In this document: piece after piece, positions 1 to 8,603 of the stretch
Layout of the letters: every line of letters starts with the position of its first letter
Position numbering within the stretch: position 1 is the first letter of the stretch
Origin: Bacteroidales bacterium
GTDB lineage: Bacteria; Bacteroidota; Bacteroidia; Bacteroidales; UBA1402
Direction: 5' to 3'
Length of the DNA stretch: 12,946 nt
Assembly: GCA_003506275.1 (NCBI GenBank)
Contig: DOBD01000006.1
Location: 185 to 13,130 of the forward strand
Translations under genes and position numbers: made by a program
The notes under the pieces: model-generated
The model's input: the letters and a program-made list of their open reading frames with translations, nothing else
Database searches by the model: none
Told to the model about the DNA's origin: nothing

Positions 1-1
1 C

Positions 2-505
<504 letters not shown>

Positions 506-509
506 GGTC

Positions 510-1508
510 ATGGAATTTCAAGGAAAAATCTGCATCATGGGTGGCGGCAGCTGGGCAACAGCCCTGGCCAAAATCGTGCTGATGAATGGCACCGAGAAGA
601 TCAACTGGTACATGCGCCGACCTGCCCAAATCGACAATTTCAAACGTCTTGGACACAATCCCTTGTATTTGAGCGCTATCAACTTTGACACCAGTCGCAT
701 TCATTTCTACAGCAACATCAACCTGGCCGTCAAACAATCGGACATGCTGATTTTTGCAACACCCTCCCCCTACCTCAAGCAGCACCTGAAAAAACTCAAC
801 CAGGACATCAGCGGCAAAACCATCGTATCAGCCATCAAAGGGATAGTACCCGAAGAAAATGTATTGGTTTCCACCTATTTCAACCAAACGTACAATGTTC
901 CGATGGACAACATCGCTGCCATCGCCGGCCCTTGTCACGCTGAAGAGGTGGCCCTCGAACGCTTATCCTATCTGACCATCGCCTGCCCCAACAAAGACAG
1001 AGCCAGGGCCATCGCCCAAAAATTCACCTGCAACTTCGTCAAGACCACAGTTTCCGACGATCTTTACGGCATTGAGTATTCCTCTACCTTGAAGAATGTC
1101 TATTCCATCGCCGCCGGCATCTGCCACGGCCTGAAATACGGCGACAACTTCCAGTCTGTCCTGATAGCCAATTCCACCCAGGAAATCGCCCGCTTCGTAA
1201 ACGCAGCCCATCCTTTGAGCCGCAACATCAACGAATCAGTCTACCTGGGCGACCTGTTGGTGACCTCCTACTCCAAGTTCAGCCGCAACCGCACCTTCGG
1301 CACCATGATAGGCAAGGGGTATTCCGTACGAACAGCCCACCTGGAAATGGAAATGATCGCCGAAGGGTACTACGCCACCAAGTGCATCAAGGAAATCAAC
1401 GAATGTTTCCACGTGAACATGCCCATCCTGGATGCCGTGTACAACATCCTCTACGAGCGTGTCAGCCCCGGCATCGAAATCAAGCTACTCACCGAATCCC
1501 TGCGTTAA
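510..1508 (+). CDS. gpsA: NAD(P)-dependent glycerol-3-phosphate dehydrogenase
   Basis: A cytoplasmic enzyme that reduces dihydroxyacetone phosphate to sn-glycerol 3-phosphate for phospholipid synthesis. The protein has 332 residues, the normal family length. The N-terminal Rossmann fold carries [11 protein letters not shown] (10-20), a version of the GxGxxG nucleotide loop, and FATPSPYL (82-89). SAIKGI (107-112) and [10 protein letters not shown] (139-148) follow. The catalytic lysine is expected at K195 in the [12 protein letters not shown] segment, and the C-terminal helical domain has [17 protein letters not shown] (248-264), matching the family DLxxTxxSxxSRN pattern. The ATG 4 bases after the lysS stop is the natural start, since the glycine-rich strand begins 6 residues later. 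It sits in the lysS-gpsA-pgi operon, an arrangement I know from Bacteroidales such as Porphyromonas. Confidence 0.96.
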   Translation: MEFQGKICIMGGGSWATALAKIVLMNGTEKINWYMRRPAQIDNFKRLGHNPLYLSAINFDTSRIHFYSNINLAVKQSDMLIFATPSPYLKQHLKKLNQDISGKTIVSAIKGIVPEENVLVSTYFNQTYNVPMDNIAAIAGPCHAEEVALERLSYLTIACPNKDRARAIAQKFTCNFVKTTVSDDLYGIEYSSTLKNVYSIAAGICHGLKYGDNFQSVLIANSTQEIARFVNAAHPLSRNINESVYLGDLLVTSYSKFSRNRTFGTMIGKGYSVRTAHLEMEMIAEGYYATKCIKEINECFHVNMPILDAVYNILYERVSPGIEIKLLTESLR

Positions 1509-1527
1509 ACCATATACCATACACCGT

Positions 1528-2871
1528 ATGAAAACCCTGTCATTAAACATAGACCATGCCTTGAGTTTCCTGCCCAAGGATAGCCTGGCACCTTACGCCG
1601 ACTTGACCGCCGCCGCCAACAAGCACCTGCACGAAGGCACAGGCAAAGGCAACGATTTCCTGGGATGGCTAGACCTGCCTTCATCCATAACCCCCGCATT
1701 CCTTGCCGACATCCAGGCCACAGCCGACAGCCTGCGTGCCAGTTGCGACGTGGTCGTTATTGCCGGTATCGGCGGTAGCTACCTGGGTGCCAAAGCCGTT
1801 ATCGATGCCTTGAACAACAGCTTCGACTGGTTGTCCACCGACCGTAAAAATCCCGTCATTGTCTACGCCGGCCACAACATCAGCGAAGACTACCTGGCCG
1901 AGCTCCTCGACTTCCTGAAAGACCGTTCCTTCGGCATCGTCAACATCTCCAAATCAGGCACGACCACGGAAACCGCCCTGGCCTTCCGCCTGCTCAAAAC
2001 CCTGCTCGAAGCTCAGGTAGGCAAAGCCGTCGCCAAGCAACGCATCGTGGCCGTCACCGACGCCAGCCGCGGTGCCCTGCGCCAACTGGCCGACCAGGAA
2101 GGCTACAAGACCTACGTCATCCCTGACAACGTGGGTGGTCGCTACTCGGTGTTGACCCCCGTCGGTCTGCTCCCCATCGCCCTGGCCGGTCACGACATCA
2201 CTCAGCTCGTAGAAGGCGCCAGGCTCATGGAAGAACAATGTGCCCCCTGCACCCCCTTCGAGTCCAATCCGGCCGCTGTTTACGCCGCCATACGCAACGA
2301 ACTCTACCGCCAGGGCAAAAAGATAGAAATCCTGGTCAACTACCATCCCAAGCTACACTTCGTCTCCGAATGGTGGAAACAACTCTACGGAGAAAGCGAA
2401 GGCAAGGACAACAAAGGCATCTTCCCCGCTGCTGTCGATTTGACCACCGACCTGCACTCCATGGGCCAATGGATCCAGGAAGGCGAACGCACCATCTTCG
2501 AAACCGTCATCAGCCTGACCGACCCCAACCGCGAGATGATCATTCCCTCAGACAAAGACAACCTGGACGGCCTCAACTACCTGGCCGGCAAACGCGTAGA
2601 CCAAGTCAACAAGATGGCCGAACTGGGCACCCTGCTGGCTCACGTGGATGGTGGCGTCCCCAACCTCAAAGTCAGCCTGCCAGCCCTGAACGAACGCTAC
2701 CTTGGCCAACTGCTCTATTTCTTCGAAAAAGCTTGCGGCATCAGTGGCTACCTGCTGGGGGTCAATCCCTTCGACCAGCCCGGTGTGGAAGCGTACAAGA
2801 AGAATATGTTCGCCCTGCTTGAAAAACCCGGCTACGAAGCCGCCACAGCCAGCATCAAACAACGCATTTGA
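1528..2871 (+). CDS. pgi: Glucose-6-phosphate isomerase
   Basis: Interconverts glucose 6-phosphate and fructose 6-phosphate in glycolysis and gluconeogenesis (cytoplasm). I chose the ATG 19 bases after the gpsA stop, which gives 447 residues, close to the short bacterial PGI class. The reading frame is open further upstream inside gpsA, but that extra sequence has no PGI features. Two SIS-fold halves are visible: [10 protein letters not shown] (80-89) and the sugar-phosphate loop [10 protein letters not shown] (141-150). Both family signatures are present: [14 protein letters not shown] (200-213) and [18 protein letters not shown] (407-424). Likely catalytic residues are E289 in [12 protein letters not shown]310 in DLHSMGQW and K424. 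Codon use is GC-rich like its neighbours. Identity is secure. Confidence 0.97.
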   Translation: MKTLSLNIDHALSFLPKDSLAPYADLTAAANKHLHEGTGKGNDFLGWLDLPSSITPAFLADIQATADSLRASCDVVVIAGIGGSYLGAKAVIDALNNSFDWLSTDRKNPVIVYAGHNISEDYLAELLDFLKDRSFGIVNISKSGTTTETALAFRLLKTLLEAQVGKAVAKQRIVAVTDASRGALRQLADQEGYKTYVIPDNVGGRYSVLTPVGLLPIALAGHDITQLVEGARLMEEQCAPCTPFESNPAAVYAAIRNELYRQGKKIEILVNYHPKLHFVSEWWKQLYGESEGKDNKGIFPAAVDLTTDLHSMGQWIQEGERTIFETVISLTDPNREMIIPSDKDNLDGLNYLAGKRVDQVNKMAELGTLLAHVDGGVPNLKVSLPALNERYLGQLLYFFEKACGISGYLLGVNPFDQPGVEAYKKNMFALLEKPGYEAATASIKQRI

Positions 2872-2876
2872 GGTAC

Positions 2877-3626
2877 ATGGTGGAAAAAGCCCTTCAAGCC
2901 TATCTGTCCAAGGCTCCCTTTGACCGATTCGATCTCAACGCCGTCCTGTTCGACATGGACGGCGTTCTCTTCGACTCCATGCCCAGACATGCCTATGCCT
3001 GGTGCACCACCCTACACGAGCTCGGCCTGGCATTCACCGAAGAAGAATGTTACCTGCACGAAGGCCGCACCGGCAGCGGCACCATCAACATCGTCTTCCA
3101 ACGCACCTACGGCAGGGACGCCACCGAAGAGGAAGTCCAACGCATTTACGCCCGAAAAACAGCCCTGTTTGAAAGTCAATCGGAAGCGCCCATCATGCCA
3201 GGCGCCCTGGAACTCCTCAATCAGGTAAAAGCCGCCGGCCTCCAACGGGTGCTGGTCACCGGATCCGGTCAGGAAGCCCTGCTCACCCGCCTCAACCGGC
3301 ATTTCCCAGGCCAATTTGATGTGGATAAGATGGTGACGGCTTACGATGTCAAACGCGGCAAGCCAGACCCCGAACCCTTCCTGATGGGATTGCAAAAAGC
3401 CGGGGCCGCACCACATCAGGCCATCGTGGTGGAAAACGCCCCCTTGGGCATCCAAGCCGCCAAAGCAGCTGGTGTATTTACCATAGCCGTCAATACCGGC
3501 CTCTTGAAAGACAGTCATTTATGGGAGGCAGGGGCCGACCTGGTTATCCGCGGAGGCATGCCCGCTCTGTCAGAACAATGGCCGGAGCTGCTCAGCCATA
3601 TACGTGCACACTGCCCTGAGCAGTAG
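2877..3626 (+). CDS. HAD-superfamily phosphatase, beta-phosphoglucomutase-like
   Basis: A 249-residue HAD hydrolase of the cap-containing beta-phosphoglucomutase/phosphatase type, probably acting on a small phosphorylated metabolite; the substrate cannot be read from the sequence. Motif I is VLFDMDGVLFDSMP (23-36), with nucleophile D26 and acid/base D28. An alpha-helical cap follows (about 37-105). Motif II is VLVTGSG (125-131), motif III is KRGKPDPEPF with K162, and motif IV is VVENAPLGIQAAKAAG, with EN where many relatives have ED. The ATG at 2877 is preferred over an in-frame TTG at 2868 that overlaps the pgi stop. It is the last gene of the lysS-gpsA-pgi operon, 5 bases after pgi, which hints at a sugar-phosphate role (inference). 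Its last 35 bases overlap the end of the convergent ccsA gene, with no terminator between them. Confidence 0.85.
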   Translation: MVEKALQAYLSKAPFDRFDLNAVLFDMDGVLFDSMPRHAYAWCTTLHELGLAFTEEECYLHEGRTGSGTINIVFQRTYGRDATEEEVQRIYARKTALFESQSEAPIMPGALELLNQVKAAGLQRVLVTGSGQEALLTRLNRHFPGQFDVDKMVTAYDVKRGKPDPEPFLMGLQKAGAAPHQAIVVENAPLGIQAAKAAGVFTIAVNTGLLKDSHLWEAGADLVIRGGMPALSEQWPELLSHIRAHCPEQ

Positions 3627-4380
3627 GCAAGTAGGCCACCCCTTTCCAGGTAATCATCAGGCAGACAAACGCCAGCACCAGTAGCCATAACGCCAGGCGA
3701 CTCAACCCCGGCTCTTTGAGCCTAAGGTGCACATAGATCAGGTAAACGCTTGCCGTGATAAAGGCCCAGGTTTCCTTGGGATCCCAACTCCAGAAGTCAC
3801 CCCATGCCTCTTTGGCCCAGAGTGCTCCAATAAGCAGCCCAATCAGGAACAAGCCGAGGCCCACGTAAACCAGGTTGTCGGTCAAATCAATCAAGGGCCG
3901 TTTATCGGCACCTTTCCTCCCTTTGAACAACAACAACATGGCCGCCAGAGTAGCCGCACTCAACAAGGCGTACGACAACATATACGTGGTCACATGAGGA
4001 ATAAACCAAACGCTTTGCAACGCCGGCATCAAGGCCTTGGAATGAATTTCCGGTTTAAGCAGGTTAATGACCACAAACACCACGGCCAGCACTTGACTGA
4101 AGGCAAACAACCATTTGTACGACCACTTCAGGTAGAGTACCAATCCAATACCCGCTAAAAACAAACTGTACCACAACCGTGTTTCCCCCATGGTCCTCAT
4201 GGGTGGACGTTCCAATGACACCCACATCCACCCGATAAAGGCGGCGAAAATCACTAAACCCAACACCGACAAAGCAGGGCCAGTCCAACGTTGTTTGCAC
4301 CAATAAAGGGCAGGAATGGCCACCAACCAGCAACTCATGGCAGGTAACGCCAGGTATATGAAGTCATTCCACGGATTCAT
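3592..4380 (-). CDS. ccsA: Cytochrome c assembly protein CcsA (heme handling/ligation, System II)
   Basis: An integral membrane protein of 262 residues that, with Ccs1/ResB, moves heme across the membrane and attaches it to CxxCH motifs of c-type cytochromes. The diagnostic tryptophan-rich WWD-type motif is WGDFWSWDPKETW (193-205). Conserved histidines expected to bind heme are H129 in PHVTTYML, H218 in YVHLR and probably H259 near the end (GSVHVYG). MRTMGETRLWYSLF (61-74) is also typical of the family. Several hydrophobic segments fill the rest. I chose the start MNPWND because the longer frame to 4539 has a non-membrane, Cys/Trp-rich prefix lying within the upstream gene. The start overlaps the resB stop by 17 bases, so translation is probably coupled. 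Last gene of the nrf operon. Confidence 0.92.
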   Translation of the reverse strand: MNPWNDFIYLALPAMSCWLVAIPALYWCKQRWTGPALSVLGLVIFAAFIGWMWVSLERPPMRTMGETRLWYSLFLAGIGLVLYLKWSYKWLFAFSQVLAVVFVVINLLKPEIHSKALMPALQSVWFIPHVTTYMLSYALLSAATLAAMLLLFKGRKGADKRPLIDLTDNLVYVGLGLFLIGLLIGALWAKEAWGDFWSWDPKETWAFITASVYLIYVHLRLKEPGLSRLALWLLVLAFVCLMITWKGVAYLPTAQGSVHVYG

Positions 4381-5329
4381 ACCTACGCGATTTAACCGTT
4401 TTTGTACCCCTCCACAGCAGACACAGGGCCCCCAGCACAAACAAGACCAACCCCAGGTACGTGCCTGGCGCCCATCTGTCGTACACCAGTTCGAAACTGC
4501 TCCACCTGGCCTCCTTTCCACGCTCCGCATCGTAACCATATTGGTAGATCATCCAGCCCCCCACCCTGATGGGCGCATTGACACTGACGGAGCGCTCCAA
4601 CCGTTGCTCGTCACGGGTGTACACCACCACGTCCGATTCAAAAAACCTTGGCTCCGGAGCCATACCCAACCTTGCCGGATACGTTTCCATCCTGAAATCA
4701 ATCAACTTGATGGCCAAAGGCAATTCAAGCAACTGATCGTCCTTGTCATACACCCTCCACTCGGTGGTACCCTCTGTCACCGGCATCACATACCGCTGTT
4801 TGTCAGCGGCACCAAAACCGGCAGCCACCAGCATCAGCCACAGCCCCAGGTGGTTCAGGTAAAAAGCGTAGGAAGACCATTTGAAGGCCTTGAAACGCCT
4901 TACCAGTACAGCGGTCAGGTTGAAGGTCATCAAAAGGTAAAGCAACACAAAAGGCCAGGCCCTGAGCAAACTGTCAAAACCCAACGCGGAATACCCCTCT
5001 GAGCCCACAGGCACCTGGGGTACCAAACCCAAGACCAGGGCCAAGACCGCCATGCCACTGAGGGTGGCCAGACTGAGTGACAAACCGGACAACCAGGCAA
5101 AGCCGCGACGACAGGGCAAGAACGCCAAGAACACACTGACCACCACCATCAATCCAAGCCCAAGGGCGTTGACGGGGAAGCTTAACAAACCTACAGGAAC
5201 AGCCCCAATGGTCAACTGCAACAGCCAACCGGCCAACGCTACTGCTCCAACCACAGCAAAGGCTCCTTTATAACTGGAAAGAAACAACCACAGCGTGCTG
5301 CTGTCAAGGTTCACAACAGACTTTCTCAT
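4364..5329 (-). CDS. resB: Cytochrome c biogenesis protein, ResB/Ccs1-like
   Basis: The partner of CcsA in System II cytochrome c maturation, 321 residues. N-terminal hydrophobic segments lie near 22-40, 48-70, 82-103, 121-142 and 157-174. They are followed by a soluble, presumably periplasmic domain (about 178-285) and a last membrane segment (about 288-306). LNHLGLWLMLVAAGFGAADK (158-177) resembles the ResB helix holding a conserved His (H160), and PIRVGGWMIYQYGYD (253-267) resembles the end of the periplasmic domain. It is shorter than typical ResB proteins, a compact form I associate with nrf clusters in Bacteroidetes. The ATG directly abuts the nrfA stop (no spacer), and the stop lies inside the start of ccsA, so the three genes are tightly linked. 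ResB assignment rests on the topology and the CcsA neighbour as well as motifs. Confidence 0.85.
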   Translation of the reverse strand: MRKSVVNLDSSTLWLFLSSYKGAFAVVGAVALAGWLLQLTIGAVPVGLLSFPVNALGLGLMVVVSVFLAFLPCRRGFAWLSGLSLSLATLSGMAVLALVLGLVPQVPVGSEGYSALGFDSLLRAWPFVLLYLLMTFNLTAVLVRRFKAFKWSSYAFYLNHLGLWLMLVAAGFGAADKQRYVMPVTEGTTEWRVYDKDDQLLELPLAIKLIDFRMETYPARLGMAPEPRFFESDVVVYTRDEQRLERSVSVNAPIRVGGWMIYQYGYDAERGKEARWSSFELVYDRWAPGTYLGLVLFVLGALCLLWRGTKTVKSRRYESVE

Positions 5330-6826
5330 TTACAAAGCGCTCGCGTGACGTTGCTCAGCCGCCTTGATCCAAGCAGGCACCACCTGTTCAACAAAAGCAG
5401 CCTTACGCTGTTCAAGAGCCGGCATGTCCAATCCGATGTACGATTGAGCCTTGGCTTTGGTGGAGAGGTCGGGTAAAGCAACAACACCCTTCACGCCCAG
5501 GTCATGTAAAACTGCCTGCAGCGCCAACTGAGCCTGCAAAGCTTTGTCCAAGCCGTGTGATAAAATGCGCATCGCTTCAACCGGCGCGTGAAATGTGCTA
5601 CCGTGGCTGGCCACGGTGAAGTCCCACCGCCATTGAGCCTGTCTGACAAACTGCAGGGCCTGTCCCATTTGCTGATCGGCGGCACCGTTGTCCCAGGCCG
5701 CTTTGGCCATGACGTGGGCCTTGACCAGTTCGGCTTCCAAACGATCCCTGATTTCCAGTGCCTTGTCCTGATACTCGTAAACAAAACCCCTGAGTTTGTC
5801 TTCCGAATCGTTGTGGCAGGTCTGGCAAGTGCCGGCAATGTTTTTCAAGGGACTCACCACCTGATGGTCGCTGAACTTGATGCCTCCGTCTGTCTTGTAC
5901 GGCATGTGGCAATCGGCGCAGGAAAGCCCTCGTTGCGCGTGCGGTCCCAATTTGAACAGCTCGTAATCGGGGTGTTGGGCTTTCAACATGGGCGCCTTAC
6001 TCAGGCTGTGCACCCAATCAACATGCCCAACCTTGTCGTAATACGCTTCCATGGCTTCCACCGTCATCCCCTCATCCCAGGGGAAGGTCAGGTATTTGCC
6101 GTCACCCTTGAAGTAATACTCCACGTGGCATTGCGCACAGGTCAGCGAACGCATGTCCTGTGCCGTGGCATCATTGATTGAAAGGCCCTGACGCTCAAAC
6201 GCTTCAATCAACGCCGGCCTGCTAATGGTCAATCCCATGGTTTTGGCGTCGTGGCAATCGGCACAGCCCACCGGGTTTCCCATCTCAGGCCCCCACTCCG
6301 ACCACTTGGCGGTGTAAAACGCCTCTATGCCTTTTTCATGCATCAACCGGGGTACATCAGGCCCCTTGCAGGACCAGCAGGTGCCAGGTTGTATGTTATC
6401 GTCCAACTTCATGGGCGATCCGGTGCGCAGCGTCTGACGAACATCATTGACAGCGTGGCGGTGCCCCCGTGGCGCTTTGTAATCCATCGCAAAGGCGTAC
6501 CCGGCCCATAGCACAACCATCGCCGGCCTGTCTGCCAACACATCGTCTTCCATGTTACCCATGTGCTTACTGGCAAAATCCATGTCAGCCGTTTTCTTCC
6601 AGGTCTGGTATTCCCTGGGGTAATTGATGCCCCAAACGTCGTTGTTGGATTCGTGCTCCTTGATCTCTACCTTGCGGTTGTTGAACACACTGGCAATCTC
6701 AGGTCTGCGTTCCGTGATGGAGGCAGCCAGGAGACCAACCAGAAAAACGACAACCACGATACCGGCAAAAAGCAACCATCCCCAGATTGGCTTGCGTTGG
6801 ATAAATTCGGATAATCTCGTCAACAT
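5330..6826 (-). CDS. nrfA: Pentaheme ammonia-forming cytochrome c nitrite reductase, catalytic subunit NrfA
   Basis: Periplasmic enzyme that reduces nitrite to ammonium with six electrons. Its 498 residues are within the usual range. An N-terminal hydrophobic stretch (about 15-36) is a signal or membrane anchor. The catalytic heme site is CWSCK (150-154), the lysine-ligated motif diagnostic of NrfA. Four CxxCH hemes follow: CADCH 188-192, CAQCH 230-234, CADCH 303-307, CQTCH 334-338. Expected active-site residues are R134 (LRTGSP), Y237 in VEYYF and H285 in QHPDYE. E236/Y237 and the KAQ at 282-284 match the calcium site. The ASHGSTFHAP segment (407-415) carries a further heme-ligand His. Its stop abuts resB; nrfH lies 64 bases upstream. 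This is one of the surest calls in the window. Confidence 0.98.
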   Translation of the reverse strand: MLTRLSEFIQRKPIWGWLLFAGIVVVVFLVGLLAASITERRPEIASVFNNRKVEIKEHESNNDVWGINYPREYQTWKKTADMDFASKHMGNMEDDVLADRPAMVVLWAGYAFAMDYKAPRGHRHAVNDVRQTLRTGSPMKLDDNIQPGTCWSCKGPDVPRLMHEKGIEAFYTAKWSEWGPEMGNPVGCADCHDAKTMGLTISRPALIEAFERQGLSINDATAQDMRSLTCAQCHVEYYFKGDGKYLTFPWDEGMTVEAMEAYYDKVGHVDWVHSLSKAPMLKAQHPDYELFKLGPHAQRGLSCADCHMPYKTDGGIKFSDHQVVSPLKNIAGTCQTCHNDSEDKLRGFVYEYQDKALEIRDRLEAELVKAHVMAKAAWDNGAADQQMGQALQFVRQAQWRWDFTVASHGSTFHAPVEAMRILSHGLDKALQAQLALQAVLHDLGVKGVVALPDLSTKAKAQSYIGLDMPALEQRKAAFVEQVVPAWIKAAEQRHASAL

Positions 6827-6890
6827 GGTGTAAGGGTATTAGCGTTAATTGATGCGGTTTGTTTGAGGTAGCACGGATTCGCTTTTGGAT

Positions 6891-7487
6891 TTAATCAGCC
6901 ATCAGCCGCTTGAGCCAATCGGGCACGGGCGATTCAGGTAAAGGGGTCACAATGGCGTTGGGCGTGGCCGCGATGTTGCTCTGTTTGCCGTGAGCCACGT
7001 TGGGGTGACAATCCCAGCACGCTTTGCCCTTGCCTTCCAGGGTTTCCGTAAACCGGATCATACCGGTGCCCACTTCAGTATTCAACGCCAGGTGGCAGCG
7101 GATGCAGTTATCCATAATCACGGTGGAACTGGCCTTCTTGGCCCTAATGGCCATGGGCTCAGCCCTCAGCGTGAAAACCGCCGAATGGTACAAGCCGTCT
7201 TTGGCCTTAAAGAAATATTTATTGAACACGTTGTCGTGCGGTACGTGACAGTCGTTGCAGTTGGTCGCCTTGGCGTGTGAATTGTGAAACCAGGTTTGAT
7301 AGTAGGGCGTCATCACATGACAGTTCACGCAGGCTGCCGGGTCATCAAACAAATAGGAATGAGCCATTGACATATACAGCGTATACAACCCCAAGCCAGT
7401 AATCAAGCCACCGAAAAGAATCAGAGGCAGCATGAAAGGGCGGGGAATCCGCATCCACGAAAGCCATGTAGGAAGGCGTTTGTGCAT
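6891..7487 (-). CDS. nrfH: Tetraheme cytochrome c, menaquinol dehydrogenase NrfH
   Basis: NapC/NirT-family membrane cytochrome that oxidises menaquinol and passes electrons to NrfA. The 198-residue protein has a single N-terminal membrane helix (about 18-40) and four heme motifs: CVNCH 53-57, CNDCH 77-81, CIRCH 128-132, CWDCH 157-161. CVNCHVMTPYYQTW is the typical NrfH first-heme context. I chose ATG at 7487 (MHKRLPTW) although the frame stays open to an upstream ATG at 7535. That upstream ATG lies inside a well-formed promoter (TATATTTG at 7514-7521), so it should not be in the mRNA. First gene of nrfH-nrfA-resB-ccsA, and divergent from perR. Confidence 0.96.
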   Translation of the reverse strand: MHKRLPTWLSWMRIPRPFMLPLILFGGLITGLGLYTLYMSMAHSYLFDDPAACVNCHVMTPYYQTWFHNSHAKATNCNDCHVPHDNVFNKYFFKAKDGLYHSAVFTLRAEPMAIRAKKASSTVIMDNCIRCHLALNTEVGTGMIRFTETLEGKGKACWDCHPNVAHGKQSNIAATPNAIVTPLPESPVPDWLKRLMAD

Positions 7488-7513
7488 GGTCGTCAAGGTT
7501 AAGCGTCGTTGAG

Positions 7514-7543
7514 CAAATATACGTTTTTTAACCATTCACCCAA
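7514..7543 (-). promoter_or_regulatory. Predicted promoter of the nrfHA-resB-ccsA operon
   Basis: On the minus strand, TTG (7543-7541), a 19-base spacer and TATATTTG (7521-7514) match the Bacteroidetes housekeeping promoter (TTG at -33, TAnnTTTG at -7). Transcription should start near 7507, giving a leader of about 20 bases before the chosen nrfH ATG. The start site is inferred, not measured. Confidence 0.75.
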
Positions 7544-7570
7544 GAAAAAGGCTTTTTTTTCTTCAAGGAT

Positions 7571-7601
7571 TTGGAGGACTTCAAAAATGTTTTTATATTT
7601 G
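7571..7601 (+). promoter_or_regulatory. Predicted promoter of perR (and probably dps)
   Basis: TTG at 7571-7573, a 20-base spacer and TATATTTG at 7594-7601 match the Bacteroidetes promoter consensus. Transcription should begin near 7608, about 30 bases before the perR ATG. Its -33 lies only 27 bases from the -33 of the divergent nrf promoter, so the two share one short control region. Confidence 0.75.
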
Positions 7602-7603
7602 TG

Positions 7604-7616
7604 GAGAATTATTCTC
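7604..7616 (+). promoter_or_regulatory. Fur/PerR-like operator palindrome overlapping the perR transcription start
   Basis: GAGAATTATTCTC is a perfect 6-1-6 inverted repeat centred on 7610. Its core, AATTATT, fits the AATnATT core of PerR and Fur boxes (PerR consensus TTATAATnATTATAA). It begins 3 bases after the -7 element and covers the predicted +1, where a repressor would block transcription. This suggests autoregulation by the gene downstream (inference). Confidence 0.55.
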
Positions 7617-7639
7617 TTTTAATTATTATTCCCTTTTAA

Positions 7640-8092
7640 ATGGAAACAACACAACTCAGAGAACAGTTAGCGGCCAAAGGGTTAAAGGTGACACACCAAC
7701 GACTCTGTGTGCTTGAGGCCATCCATACCCTGCACAATCACCCCACAGCCGATCAGATCCTCGAGCATTTAAGGCCCACCTTCCCCACCATCGCCACCGG
7801 CACGGTGTACAAAGTGTTGGATACCTTGGTGGCTCATGGATTGGTGATGCGCGTACAAAACGACAAGGATGTGATGCGCTACGACGCCAACGTTGACCAC
7901 CAACACCACCATGTATACTGTAAGGATTGTGATACCATCGGTGACTACGAGAACGACGAACTGGATCGCTTGCTGAGTGAATTCTTCGCTGCCCACCAGA
8001 TTCCCGATTTCAGCATCGACAGTGTCCGCTTACATATACACGGACGCTATACTAAGGGTACTCCGTCGAATCACGTTCAAGATCCTTTTTAA
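7640..8092 (+). CDS. perR: Fur-family transcriptional repressor, PerR-type peroxide sensor
   Basis: A 150-residue metal-dependent repressor. The N-terminal winged helix (about 5-80) contains the DNA-recognition region ATGTVYKVLDTL (52-63). All five residues matching the regulatory metal site of B. subtilis PerR can be found by manual alignment: H34, D82, H89, H91 and D102. The last is Asp in IGDYE; Fur proteins usually have Glu there. Only one of the two structural-zinc CxxC pairs is present (C94/C97); the C-terminal pair is absent (IHGRYTKG instead). The PerR reading is supported by the next genes, dps and a peroxiredoxin, both typical PerR targets, and by the palindrome on its own promoter. 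It could instead be a Fur or other family member, so the symbol is tentative while the family is certain. Confidence 0.85.
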   Translation: METTQLREQLAAKGLKVTHQRLCVLEAIHTLHNHPTADQILEHLRPTFPTIATGTVYKVLDTLVAHGLVMRVQNDKDVMRYDANVDHQHHHVYCKDCDTIGDYENDELDRLLSEFFAAHQIPDFSIDSVRLHIHGRYTKGTPSNHVQDPF

Positions 8093-8135
8093 GTGAACAA
8101 AACCAATCAAACATATGTTAATAACAAACACAATT

Positions 8136-8603
8136 ATGAAAAATCAAATCGGATTATCAGCCAACTATGCGGCCACCGTCAACGAATTGCTCAACGGCTA
8201 TTTGAGTAACATCCAAGTATCGTACATGAACGTACGCGGCTACCACTGGAACATTGTGGGCAAACAGTTTTTCCAACTACACGCCAAGTTTGAAGACTAT
8301 TATAACCAGCTCAACGAAATGGCCGACGAAGTGGCCGAACGCATCCTTATGCTGGGCGGTCAGCCAGTGCACGCATTCTCCAAGTACCTCAAGTTAGCCA
8401 CTATCCCTGAAAAGGAAAACGTTTCAGGCACAGAAGCCACCATCAAGGAACTCCTGTCAGAAGTCAGCATCCTGCTCGAACAGGAACGCGCCATCCTCAA
8501 ACTGGCAGCCGAAAATGGCGATGACGGCACTGTCGACCTGATGACAGGCTACATCAGCGGTCAGGAAAAATTGATCTGGATGTTCAATGCTGTGCTGAAG
8601 TAA
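8136..8603 (+). CDS. dps: Dps-family ferritin-like DNA-protection protein
   Basis: Forms a hollow dodecamer that oxidises Fe2+ with H2O2 and stores iron, limiting Fenton damage. The protein has 155 residues from the ATG at 8136; an in-frame ATG at 8115 would add 7 residues outside the usual fold and lies in AT-rich leader. The ferroxidase residues keep the exact family spacing: H37 (GYHW), H49 (LHA), D64 and E68 in the segment MADEVAERI. NVRGYHWNI (32-40) is the hallmark motif. It starts 43 bases after perR, with no clear consensus promoter between, so it may be read from the perR promoter. The product counters the peroxide that PerR would sense. Confidence 0.94.
   Translation: MKNQIGLSANYAATVNELLNGYLSNIQVSYMNVRGYHWNIVGKQFFQLHAKFEDYYNQLNEMADEVAERILMLGGQPVHAFSKYLKLATIPEKENVSGTEATIKELLSEVSILLEQERAILKLAAENGDDGTVDLMTGYISGQEKLIWMFNAVLK

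Noticed and set aside
1432..1527. Longer pgi start inside gpsA
   Set aside because: The extra 32 residues lie out of frame inside the conserved end of gpsA, and the shorter start gives the normal length.
2238..2822. A 194-residue open frame inside pgi on the same strand
   Set aside because: It is an Arg/Pro/Gln-rich shadow of the GC-rich pgi gene with no family resemblance.
3610..3624. ACTGC/GCAGT hairpin at the HAD/ccsA junction as a terminator
   Set aside because: The stem is only 5 bp, lies inside coding sequence, and has no T run on either side.
7544..7561. AAAAAG-G-CTTTTT near-palindrome between nrfH and perR as a regulator site
   Set aside because: It is a low-complexity A/T run upstream of both promoters and does not match a known operator.
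8110..8119. AACATATGTT palindrome before dps as an operator
   Set aside because: Ten bases only, with no match to a known family site; kept as unexplained.
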